From: Akkermansiaceae bacterium
GTDB taxonomy: Bacteria; Verrucomicrobiota; Verrucomicrobiia; Verrucomicrobiales; Akkermansiaceae
Length of the DNA: 43,263 bases
Direction: 5' to 3'
NCBI GenBank assembly: GCA_029866215.1
Contig: JARWZU010000004.1
Coordinates: forward strand, 1-43,263
In this document: piece by piece, positions 1 to 7,820 of the stretch
Numbering within the stretch: position 1 is the stretch's first letter
How the letters are laid out: every line of letters starts with the position of its first letter
Notes under the pieces: model-generated
Database searches by the model: none
Told to the model about the DNA's origin: nothing
Seen by the model: only the letters and a program-made list of their open reading frames with translations
Program-made: the position numbers and the translations under genes

Positions 1-213
1 CGGCGGCTTGTGCGCGATGTAAAGTTGCCCGAACATCATGTTCGGGTGCTTGTGCGCGATGTAAAGTTGCCCGAACATCATGTTCGGGTGCTTGTGCGCG
101 ATGTAAAATTGCCCGTGCACGATGTACGGGCACTTGTGCACGATGTAAAATTGCCCGTGCACGATGTACGGGCACCCGTGCACAACGGGACGGACCCCCG
201 GTGCAGGAGGCAT
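1..213 (-). CDS. Candidate partial ORF of 14-residue repeats, runs off left edge
   Basis: On the minus strand an ATG at 213 is preceded, seven bases upstream, by GGGAG, one of the few Shine-Dalgarno-like sequences in this window. The frame stays open for 71 codons to the window edge. It reads MPPAPGVRPVVHG and then four 14-residue repeats, of types CPYIVHGQFYIVHK and HPNMMFGQLYIAHK. It would be the next gene after ftsH on the same strand, starting 140 bp beyond its stop. Against a real gene: the period makes several frames open at once, a plus-strand frame (10-291) is also open, and no known protein family is recognised. It could equally be a non-coding repeat array. Confidence 0.3.
   Translation of the reverse strand, partial: MPPAPGVRPVVHGCPYIVHGQFYIVHKCPYIVHGQFYIAHKHPNMMFGQLYIAHKHPNMMFGQLYIAHKPP
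7..174. repeat. Tandem array, four 42-bp units (two 21-bp halves each)
   Basis: Four head-to-tail 42-bp units lie at 7-48, 49-90, 91-132 and 133-174. A broken fifth unit starts at 175, and the array may continue past the left window edge. Units 1 and 2 are identical and carry a 9-bp inverted repeat around one base, CCCGAACATcATGTTCGGG. Units 3 and 4 carry CCCGTGCACgATGTACGGG at the same place; the inverted symmetry is largely kept, with two changes that would be G-T pairs. In units 3 and 4 the core GTGCACGATGTA recurs every 21 bp, so each unit is a diverged doublet of 21-bp repeats. The period is a multiple of three, and the array is open in two plus-strand frames and at least one minus-strand frame, giving 14-residue peptide repeats. 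It lies 180 bp beyond the ftsH stop codon. Function is unknown. Confidence 0.95.
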
Positions 214-324
214 GTAAAGGCTCCCGGAGAAGGCAGCGCCCTGCACTACAAACTTACCAACCAACCAAGGTCACTGCCACACGTAGATTGATAATCAACG
301 AGTCGCACATGAAACAGGTTGAGA

Positions 325-350
325 ATCATCTCGCCGGCTGCGACGATGAT
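325..350 (-). terminator. Hairpin just downstream of ftsH stop
   Basis: Read on the minus strand, ATCATC plus TCGC pairs with GCGA plus GATGAT, with one bulged G and a five-base loop. The stem of ten pairs begins four bases after the ftsH stop codon. Only a weak U-rich stretch follows, so it may act as a 3'-end stabiliser or a non-canonical terminator rather than a classical intrinsic terminator. Confidence 0.4.
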
Positions 351-353
351 CGC

Positions 354-2717
354 TTAAGCGGGTGCGCCGATGGCGCCTGGGATCGGGCCGGGGCCTTCTG
401 GGCGGTCCTCCTCCACGGCTTTGGGGACGGGCTTTTTCTTCAGCTCGTCTGGCACTGGGGGTGGCTTGGGCGCGGACGGTGGGTCACGCATTTCACCGGT
501 TTCGATCAGGTCGCGGAGATGGCTTGCATCGAGTGTTTCGTACTCGAGCAGCGCCTTGGCGATGAGCTCCACCTTGTCGCGGTTCTCGGTGAGGATCTGG
601 GTGGCGGTGGCGTAGGCTTCGTCGATGAAGCGCTTGATTTCCTCGTCGATGGCTTGGGCGGTGTGACCGCTGTAATTGGCGCGTCGGCCGCCCATGTCGC
701 CGCGTCCGAGGAAGACAGGTCCGTCGCCCTCGCCGTATTCCACCATGCCGAGTTTGTCACTCATGCCCCATTCGCAGACCATGTGGCGGGCGAGCGCAGT
801 TGCCTGGCGGATGTCGCCGGAGGCACCGTTTGAGACATCGTCGCTGTGGAAGCCCTCGGCGATGCGGCCGCCCATGGTGACGATGAGATTTGCGAGAGCC
901 TCTTTTTTCTGGGTCGAATACTTATCGCCGTCGGGCAAATACATCGTCGCGCCGAGATATGGGCCGCGAGGGATGATGGTGACCTTGTGGAGAGGATTGG
1001 TGTGGGGGATGACCATGTTGATGTAGGCATGGCCAGCTTCGTGCCATGCGGTGCCTGTTTTTTCCTCCTCCGACATGGCGAGGCTGCGGCGTTCGCGGCC
1101 CCAGCGGACTTTGTCACGAGCCTCTTCCATCTCGTCGAGCGTGACGGCGGTGAGTCCGCGTCGTGCGGCGAGCAGGGCGGACTCATTGATGAGGTTCGCG
1201 AGTTCGGCACCGGAGAAGCCTGGAGTTCCGCGGGCGATCTTCGAGAGGTCCACCCCGGCGGCCAGTTTGATTTTCTTCACATGGACGCGGAGGATTTCCT
1301 CGCGGCCATTGACGTCGGGCAGGGAGATCGTCACTTGGCGGTCGAAGCGGCCCGGGCGGAGCAGCGCGGGGTCGAGTACATCGGGGCGGTTGGTCGCGGC
1401 GATGATGATCACGCCTTCTTGCGTGTCGAATCCGTCCATTTCCACGAGGAGTTGGTTGAGCGTTTGTTCGCGCTCGTCGTGGCCGCCGCCCATGCCGTGA
1501 CCACGGTGGCGTCCGACGGCGTCGATTTCATCGATGAAAATGAGGCAAGGTGCGTTTTTGCGGCCTTGTTCGAACATATCGCGAACGCGAGAAGCGCCGA
1601 CGCCCACGAACATTTCGACGAAGTCCGAGCCCGAGATGGAGAAAAACGGCACGTCTGCTTCTCCGGCGATTGCGCGAGCGAGCAGGGTCTTGCCGGTACC
1701 GGGTGAGCCGACCATCAGCACGCCCTTCGGGATCGAGCCGCCGAGTTTCTGGAACTTGCGGGGGTCTCTGAGGAAATCGACAATTTCGAACAACTCCTCT
1801 TTCGCCTCTTGGATACCGGCGACATCCTTGAAGGTCACCTTGTTGCGGTCCATCGTGAGGAGGCGGGCCTTACTTTTTCCGAAGGACATCGCGCCACGGC
1901 CGGCGGATTTCATTTGTTGGCGGAACAGGAAGAAGAGAATCCCGATCACGAGCAGGAAGGGGAGGAAGGTGAAGAGTGCATTGCCGAGGTAATCCTTGCT
2001 GCGCTCGTAGGTCGCCTTGTCCTTGAGCAGCTTGCTGAGGTCTTCGCTTTGGATCGCGGCGGAAACGGGCACGCTGAAGGCCACGGCGGTGGCGGGCTTG
2101 CCTTGGGCATCGAGGATCGGGGTCGGAGCGGCGGCGGTGAATTGGGAACCGACGATCACGGCGTCATCCGAGCCGGCGGAGGTCAGCACGCGGAGCGGGT
2201 TCGTGGGGTCCTCGAGGTCGACCATTTTCAGGGCCACGAGCTTGCGGAGGTCGGCGAGCAACAGCGTCTCCGAGTCGCCTTCGAGAGGCAATGGGGACGA
2301 TGCATCGGCTTGCTGGACGCGGATTTGGCTGCCGAGAAGATCGTTGATTTCATCTCGCTGGAGGGCGAAATTCACCCGCACGCTGAAATTCTTTTTCGGG
2401 GCAGAGGTGTTAGGCGTGGGGAGCTCGGGGGTGATCCAGCCGGTGATGGTGGCATCGTAGGACGTATCCGTAGTGATCACCTTGAGCGGGAGTTTTGGGT
2501 CATTGATGACCACGCGTCCTTGGTCCCAAAGTTGGCGGAACTGCGAGTAGGTGACCGACTTGACGGCCTTGTTGGTGATCTGGCTGAAGAATGCAACTCC
2601 AAGGATCAGCGTGGCGATTCCCAGCAGAAAAAGCAGCTTCCAGTTGAAGCCGTTGGCATCGCCCGAGTTGCGTTTTGGGGAGTTTGAGGGTGGTGTTGCG
2701 TTCGGTGAGTCGGACAT
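354..2717 (-). CDS. ftsH: ATP-dependent zinc metalloprotease FtsH
   Basis: This is the membrane-bound AAA+ protease that extracts and degrades membrane and short-lived cytosolic proteins as a hexamer. The 787-residue product has an N-terminal membrane segment (about 27-45), a roughly 200-residue periplasmic region, a second membrane segment (about 247-266), and an AAA domain. The AAA domain has Walker A GSPGTGKT at 337-344 and Walker B LIFIDEID at 392-399. The pore loop region (MFVGVGASR) and an SRH-like stretch ([19 protein letters not shown]) are present. The M41 zinc site is HEAGH at 559-563, with the probable third ligand Asp635 in GASGD. The periplasmic part is longer than the roughly 70 residues of E. 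coli FtsH, and a proline-rich tail covers about 746-787. It starts at ATG 2717 without a clear ribosome binding site and is divergent from the ABC transporter gene. Identification is secure. Confidence 0.97.
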   Translation of the reverse strand: MSDSPNATPPSNSPKRNSGDANGFNWKLLFLLGIATLILGVAFFSQITNKAVKSVTYSQFRQLWDQGRVVINDPKLPLKVITTDTSYDATITGWITPELPTPNTSAPKKNFSVRVNFALQRDEINDLLGSQIRVQQADASSPLPLEGDSETLLLADLRKLVALKMVDLEDPTNPLRVLTSAGSDDAVIVGSQFTAAAPTPILDAQGKPATAVAFSVPVSAAIQSEDLSKLLKDKATYERSKDYLGNALFTFLPFLLVIGILFFLFRQQMKSAGRGAMSFGKSKARLLTMDRNKVTFKDVAGIQEAKEELFEIVDFLRDPRKFQKLGGSIPKGVLMVGSPGTGKTLLARAIAGEADVPFFSISGSDFVEMFVGVGASRVRDMFEQGRKNAPCLIFIDEIDAVGRHRGHGMGGGHDEREQTLNQLLVEMDGFDTQEGVIIIAATNRPDVLDPALLRPGRFDRQVTISLPDVNGREEILRVHVKKIKLAAGVDLSKIARGTPGFSGAELANLINESALLAARRGLTAVTLDEMEEARDKVRWGRERRSLAMSEEEKTGTAWHEAGHAYINMVIPHTNPLHKVTIIPRGPYLGATMYLPDGDKYSTQKKEALANLIVTMGGRIAEGFHSDDVSNGASGDIRQATALARHMVCEWGMSDKLGMVEYGEGDGPVFLGRGDMGGRRANYSGHTAQAIDEEIKRFIDEAYATATQILTENRDKVELIAKALLEYETLDASHLRDLIETGEMRDPPSAPKPPPVPDELKKKPVPKAVEEDRPEGPGPIPGAIGAPA

Positions 2718-2864
2718 GGTTCGAGAAAGAAGTCCCAGTCGAGTGATTTGCAGTTGGTGAAATTTTGCTGCGCTGTCAGGTCTAGGTCACCGGACGATAG
2801 CCCAAGAGGGTAAAAAGCAAACCCCTTTTTTGCGAGAGTCTTGCGGGTGGTGCTTGGATATGCG

Positions 2865-5800
2865 ATGACAGCGCAAGTGGACCTTGTTCCGACACCTAAA
2901 GACTCATCCCAATGGCCCCAGTGGCGGTTGCGGGTGCTGGGCTGGCTGCGTGCCATTCCCGGGGTGGGGCGCCTGCGTGCATTGCGGCCAGGAACGGATG
3001 CGCACGTCGGCGTGTTGGTCGATGCGTTCGCGGCGTTTGCGACGGCGGATGACAATCTAAGCTCGTTGGAGGCGGATCTCATCCTCGACATGTTGCGGAG
3101 TGCGTTCCCCGAGGTCGATCATGGTTGGCTGGCGAGGCGGATGGAGCGGGCGGTGCGCAATCCGCATCCGTTGCAGGCCTTGGCCGTTGAGCTGAAGGAT
3201 AGTTTTGACGACGTCGGGAAACTGGCGCTCGGCTTGCAGTTGTTCACCTTGGTGGATGCAGCGGGTCGCTCCGAGCGCAACCGAACTAGCTTCGAGGTTT
3301 TCATGCGTCGCTTGGGCCGTCCGGATTACGGCTCGGCGATTTTGCGAGAAATGCGGGGGGATTCCGAGGAGCCTGCGGGTACTGAAGAACTGCCATTTGA
3401 GCGGTTGGTTTTCGGCAAGGATGATGCCGATGTCATCCTGCCTCCGGCGGCGAGTGATTACGAATTTCGGGTTTACCGAGCTGGGGATTTGATCTTGGTG
3501 AGAAACACCGGGAACTCGGCGCTGTGGATTCGTGGTAGATCGGTAGAGACCGGATCGTTTTTGCGGATGCGTGAGCGTCAGCCTTTGGTGGTGCCGGGAT
3601 GGACCTTGAGCCACGAGGATTTGATGTTCTTCCTCGACGTGAAACGCACCGGAAACCGCCCGGCGATTTACCTCGAATCGGGTTCGAATGGAATCACCGC
3701 GGAAAGGACACGCGGGCGGTTGAGTGGATTGCGCGTGAGCTTCGGGCTGCATGCGGTGGTCGATGCCTTGCGCGACACCGAGCTGCATGCGGGCAGTCGT
3801 GGGCCGTTGAAAAAAGGGGACTCGGTCATTTGCCGCAATCACGAGCGGCTTGGCGATATCTCAGGCTTCAGTCTTTCCATCAACGAACTTCGCCGCAAGG
3901 CAACGCAGTCGGGCAGGCGTTTCCGCTTGGCGGGCGATCGCCAAGAGTACCTCGTTTCTAATGATGCATCCTCATTATCGCCGGGGGATTTACTGTTAGG
4001 TCCCAAGCTGGCACCCAAGGCGGTGTTGTTCATACGCTACGACGCCGAGCGGGCGGAGGGCGAACTTGAGGTCCGTGAAAGCCACGGGACCATTCTCGTG
4101 GATGGCATGGTGGTCCGGCAATCGGCCACCCTGCACGATGGATCGCTGATTCGCTTGTCGGGCAGTCAGTCGGTTCGTTGTCGATTTGGTGAGGGGTTTC
4201 TGGATGAAGAGCGGACCTTGATCGAGTCGCTTCACGTGCAGGATTTGATTCACGACTTCGGTCCGGACGCGCGGGCCTTGGACCATGTGAGTTTCGAGGT
4301 GAAGCGTGGCGAGATGCTCTGCATCATTGGTCCGAGTGGCAGCGGTAAAAGCACCTTACTCAGGGTTCTATCAGGTCAGCGTGAACCGACGCGCGGCAAG
4401 GTGAGGTTGAACGGCATTCATTTGTACGATCGCCGTGAGCAGCTCGTGCCGTTCATCGCACACATGCCGCAGGAAGAAGCGTTGAATCCTCAACTCACGG
4501 TGCGCGAGCACTTGCGGCATGCGGTGACCATTCGGCGGCCGGCGCTGTCGTTGGCAGAGCACGAGCGGCGGGTGGATAGCATGTTGGCCGAGCTTGGATT
4601 GCAGTCGATCGCGCGGCGGCGGGTGGGAGCGCCTGGGGAAAAGACACTGTCGGGTGGCGAACGCAGCCGACTCAATCTCGGTGTAGACTTGGGCAGTCGT
4701 GCGGAGGTTTTCTTGTTTGATGAGCCGATCTCCGGGCTGTCCTCGAAGGACTCCGAGCACGTCGCGGAAACTTTGCGATCGTTGGCGCGCGAGAAAATCG
4801 TGATTGCGACGCTGCATCGCCCAGGTGCCCCGGTGTTGCGATTGTTCGACAAGGTGCTCTTGCTCGATAGTGGCGGGCGGCTGGCGTACTTTGGCACACC
4901 TGCGGGGATGGTCGGATATTTCCGCGACGCCTGCGAAGAGTTAGCGATTTCGCATCCGGCGGTCATGGCCAAATCTCCGTTGGGCGCCGATTTCGTTTTT
5001 GATGTGTTAGAGACACCGTTGAGTGCCATCGGTGGTGGTTCGAACACCGGAGCTGCGCGGCGATTTCCGCCATCGTTTTGGCAAGAGCGCTTTGAGAGTG
5101 TCGATCTCATGCAGTCGCTGCAGACCGTGAGTGGCCCGACAGCGATCGAAGAGGAAGGAGGGGTCAGCGGTCATTTGCCAGTGCCGCCGAAACCCACTCG
5201 GCGCTTGCGGGCAGTGTTCGCTGTGTTTGGCACGCATTTCCTGCGATCATTTGTGTCCAAGCTGAGGAACCGTGGCACCTTCTACAGTTCATGTTTGGAG
5301 GCTCCGTTGTTAGCGGCGCTCATCGCGATCACCCTGCGGTCCTCGGCGGAAGGTCCCTATCAGTTTTCCACGGCGCTTCACATTCCCGCGTACTTGTTCC
5401 TGAGTGCGACGGTGGCGATGTTTTTAGGTCTAACCAACTCGGCGACCGAGGTGCTGCGGGATCGTCCGATCTTGCGGAGGGAGAGAAATTGTCAGCCTGG
5501 CGCAAGTTCTTACATTATTGCCAAGATGTCGGCCTTGGGGTTGGTCGCAGCGGTCCAGTGTCTTGTCTATCTGATCGTCGGGAATTATTTCTTGGAGATT
5601 CGTGGGACACTGTGGCCCTTGTGGCTCTGGATGACTCTAACCGCTTGGACGGGCACCGCGATGGCGCTCGTTGTTTCATCGGTAGTGAGCAGTGAGCGTG
5701 CGGCTCTAACCGCTGTGCCGTTGTTGCTCGTGCCACAAATGTTGTTGGCGGGTGCGCTGGTGCCGTACAAGGAGATGAACCACGGATTGTTTGTGAATGC

Positions 5801-6443
5801 GAGTGGCGTGCGCGACCGAGGGGGGATTCCGGTTCCGGCGGCGATCATGCCACTGCGCTATGCCTACGAGGCGATGATCATTGCGCAGGCGACGCGCAAC
5901 CCATTCGAGATCGAGCGCTTGAGGCTTCAGCGCAACGTCGATCGGGTGCGATTGCACGAAGACTCGTTAGGTGCGGAGGAAGCCGAACGGTTCGACTTGG
6001 TGAAGGAGGGGCTCCGGCGCTTGTTGGCTGCCGGTGCGTCTTCGGCGGGTGAGGCTGAGGAGTTGATTTCGCGAATCCGGCGGATTGCGATGTCTGGGAC
6101 TCGGATCGAGGTGGAGACGATCAAGGTTTGGCCGGAGCATGAGCCAAAGGCGAAGCCAGCGTCGGAGTTCTTCGTGAACGAGCGGATCGATTTGTTAGTC
6201 CGTGAGGCTGAGACGTTCCGCAATGACTATCGGGACAAGGAGCGAAGAATGGTTTTCCATTCCTTGCGAAAGCCGATTCCATTCATCGGTCAGGTTGCGG
6301 AAAAGTCGATGGACGAACAGAAAGAGCGAGCCAATGAGGTAAGCACCCAGCGCTATTGCGGGCTGATGTTGGCGCTGATCATTATCGGTTGCGGGGTGGT
6401 GGCGACCTTGGTGATTTCCAGACAAAATCGTCAAACCCGCTGA
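2865..6443 (+). CDS. TerB / FHA-like / ABCG-type ABC transporter fusion
   Basis: A large half-transporter of about 1192 residues that begins with regulatory-looking domains. Residues about 45-155 resemble the helical TerB/DjlA-type domain. Residues about 340-455 look FHA-like (motifs such as TILVDGMVV followed by LHDGSLIRLSG). The ABC ATPase has Walker A GPSGSGKS near 489, signature LSGGE near 595 and Walker B LFDEP around Asp619. After about residue 785 comes an ABC2-type membrane domain with several hydrophobic segments. A charged soluble stretch of about 150 residues follows, then a last membrane helix near 1166-1184. The domain order ATPase then membrane is that of the ABCG/White class. 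Substrate is unknown. ATG 2865 is preferred; TTG 2841 and GTG 2847 or 2850 are in frame upstream. FHA domains bind phosphothreonine, so control by phosphorylation is possible but inferred. Confidence 0.9.
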   Translation: MTAQVDLVPTPKDSSQWPQWRLRVLGWLRAIPGVGRLRALRPGTDAHVGVLVDAFAAFATADDNLSSLEADLILDMLRSAFPEVDHGWLARRMERAVRNPHPLQALAVELKDSFDDVGKLALGLQLFTLVDAAGRSERNRTSFEVFMRRLGRPDYGSAILREMRGDSEEPAGTEELPFERLVFGKDDADVILPPAASDYEFRVYRAGDLILVRNTGNSALWIRGRSVETGSFLRMRERQPLVVPGWTLSHEDLMFFLDVKRTGNRPAIYLESGSNGITAERTRGRLSGLRVSFGLHAVVDALRDTELHAGSRGPLKKGDSVICRNHERLGDISGFSLSINELRRKATQSGRRFRLAGDRQEYLVSNDASSLSPGDLLLGPKLAPKAVLFIRYDAERAEGELEVRESHGTILVDGMVVRQSATLHDGSLIRLSGSQSVRCRFGEGFLDEERTLIESLHVQDLIHDFGPDARALDHVSFEVKRGEMLCIIGPSGSGKSTLLRVLSGQREPTRGKVRLNGIHLYDRREQLVPFIAHMPQEEALNPQLTVREHLRHAVTIRRPALSLAEHERRVDSMLAELGLQSIARRRVGAPGEKTLSGGERSRLNLGVDLGSRAEVFLFDEPISGLSSKDSEHVAETLRSLAREKIVIATLHRPGAPVLRLFDKVLLLDSGGRLAYFGTPAGMVGYFRDACEELAISHPAVMAKSPLGADFVFDVLETPLSAIGGGSNTGAARRFPPSFWQERFESVDLMQSLQTVSGPTAIEEEGGVSGHLPVPPKPTRRLRAVFAVFGTHFLRSFVSKLRNRGTFYSSCLEAPLLAALIAITLRSSAEGPYQFSTALHIPAYLFLSATVAMFLGLTNSATEVLRDRPILRRERNCQPGASSYIIAKMSALGLVAAVQCLVYLIVGNYFLEIRGTLWPLWLWMTLTAWTGTAMALVVSSVVSSERAALTAVPLLLVPQMLLAGALVPYKEMNHGLFVNASGVRDRGGIPVPAAIMPLRYAYEAMIIAQATRNPFEIERLRLQRNVDRVRLHEDSLGAEEAERFDLVKEGLRRLLAAGASSAGEAEELISRIRRIAMSGTRIEVETIKVWPEHEPKAKPASEFFVNERIDLLVREAETFRNDYRDKERRMVFHSLRKPIPFIGQVAEKSMDEQKERANEVSTQRYCGLMLALIIIGCGVVATLVISRQNRQTR

Positions 6444-6556
6444 TCGGGCGCTCTCATGCAGGGTATCACGCATGGCTCGCTTTTCTTTTGCGATGCGGGA
6501 TTGCGCTCAGTGAGAATCGTGCGAACAATCGCATTCACGTTCATTCTCCCAATCCG

Positions 6557-7264
6557 ATGACTGCTTTTCTTTTCAGCTGTGACTATGCGACCTGTGCGGT
6601 GCCGGAGGCTTACCGCGAAATTTTCCGTGGGTCTGAGGATGTGGTGAACTCGACGGAGGGCTGGGAGCCTGGTTCATTGAATTTGGCACAGGGCTTTGCG
6701 ATGCGGTTTCGGACGCCATTGGTTCATGGTGATGTCACGAGGTTATTGATCGACCTAGGCGTGGAGGGCGATGCTCGCTGGAGTCGATTTGCCATGAAGC
6801 TTCCCGAAGCGACTCGCGTGAAGGTGGCGGATCGTCATGAACGGCCTTATCGGGCGGCATTGAACCAACGGATCGCTGAAGACCTGCGGCGATACCCCGC
6901 CTTGTTGCACGTGATGATTCATGCCGATCCCACGACCGATGGGCTTATCTTGTTGGAAACGCCGGTGGGTGGGGAGTTGGCCGAGAAATTTGCGTTAGCG
7001 TGGCGTGCGCGTTTGGTTGCGGCGGATCTCGATGTTCGGCAGGTCAGTGGGGTTGCGCCAGCACCTCTAGCAGCTCTACTCCTCAATGCATTCCCTGCGG
7101 ATCGTTATGCGCAGATCCGTTTGTCCGTGTCGCAGACGTTCTTTCTCGAAGGTCGGCCATGGCGCTGGGAAACCCTCAAGAAACTTCTGCTAGACTCACT
7201 CGTGCTGGTAGGCGAGGAAGTCGTGGTCAGCGGCCCAGAAGGCTCTTCGACTGCTCAAGGCTGA
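6557..7264 (+). CDS. N-formylglutamate amidohydrolase-like protein
   Basis: The 235-residue product matches the layout of the N-formylglutamate amidohydrolase (HutG-type) family: an opening SCDYATCAVPE, then EGWEPGSLNLAQ, then a THGDVTRLL-like strand (here VHGDVTRLLIDL) and later HERPYRAAL and VMIHADPTTDG. Several positions where the family normally has histidines look replaced (for example Tyr in SCDYA), so catalytic activity is doubtful. No other histidine-degradation gene is nearby. ATG 6557 is chosen because the frame continues upstream into the ABC transporter gene without family-like sequence. The 3' end overlaps the convergent lipoprotein gene by 38 bp. The assignment rests on motif resemblance only. 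Confidence 0.75.
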   Translation: MTAFLFSCDYATCAVPEAYREIFRGSEDVVNSTEGWEPGSLNLAQGFAMRFRTPLVHGDVTRLLIDLGVEGDARWSRFAMKLPEATRVKVADRHERPYRAALNQRIAEDLRRYPALLHVMIHADPTTDGLILLETPVGGELAEKFALAWRARLVAADLDVRQVSGVAPAPLAALLLNAFPADRYAQIRLSVSQTFFLEGRPWRWETLKKLLLDSLVLVGEEVVVSGPEGSSTAQG

Positions 7265-7820
7265 GGCGGCGTTGTTCGTTCCAGTCGATGATGCGGGGCT
7301 GGATGAACACCTTGCGGCGTTTGTCGACGATGCTGTTAGAAGTTGTCTTGACTGGGTTTTTTCCCATTTCACCGGCGGCTTGGGTTGCGTAGTCCGAGGT
7401 CTCGAAGGGTTTGGAGAGGTCGGTATTGCGGGCGGCTTCTTGAGCGTCTTGGTGCTGAAATTTCGAGGCTTCCTTAAAGCGTGAGCCATCGGTTTTTCCC
7501 GTGTAGGATTTGCGATCGTATGACTTGTTGCCCCACCACGAGGTTTTGGCGTAGTCGTCCGTTTTGTACGCTGACTTTTGATAAGACTTCGAGGCGAATT
7601 GGGATTTGTCTTGGGTTTCGAACGAGCTTCGACGGTCGGTTTGGGGTTTCCAGTTGCCGGTAGCGTCTTGCTTGTAGCCGTTGCTTTCGCTCAGACGTTC
7701 GCTGAGCGTCCTGTGGGCTGCTGGGGCGGGGGAGGTGGAGGATTCCTTGGACGGGGCATCCTTGGCGCAGGAGCCTAACATCAAGCATGGCAAGAGTGCG
7801 ATGAGGCGGTTGCGTTTCAC
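7227..7820 (-). CDS. Lys/Ser/Tyr-rich lipoprotein, unknown function
   Basis: The product is a 197-residue predicted lipoprotein: a basic start (VKRNR), a hydrophobic segment and the lipobox LGSC with the lipidated Cys18. The mature part is hydrophilic and rich in Lys, Ser, Tyr and Thr, with loosely repeated patches such as KSYQKSAYKTDDY and KSYDRKSYTGK. No family is recognised. GTG 7820 is the start: its first bases overlap the stop of the upstream coiled-coil/TPR gene (GTGA overlap), which indicates translational coupling and a shared job, possibly at the outer membrane. An in-frame ATG at 7991 lies inside the upstream gene and gives no signal peptide. The 3' end overlaps the convergent amidohydrolase-like gene by 38 bp. 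Confidence 0.75.
   Translation of the reverse strand: MKRNRLIALLPCLMLGSCAKDAPSKESSTSPAPAAHRTLSERLSESNGYKQDATGNWKPQTDRRSSFETQDKSQFASKSYQKSAYKTDDYAKTSWWGNKSYDRKSYTGKTDGSRFKEASKFQHQDAQEAARNTDLSKPFETSDYATQAAGEMGKNPVKTTSNSIVDKRRKVFIQPRIIDWNEQRRLSLEQSKSLLGR

Noticed and set aside
846-1706. Long plus-strand frame antisense to ftsH (286 codons); others at 1809-2687 and 201-833
   Set aside because: They lie entirely or mostly opposite ftsH, whose motifs are unmistakable; the antisense products have no family character. High GC coding strands give such shadows.
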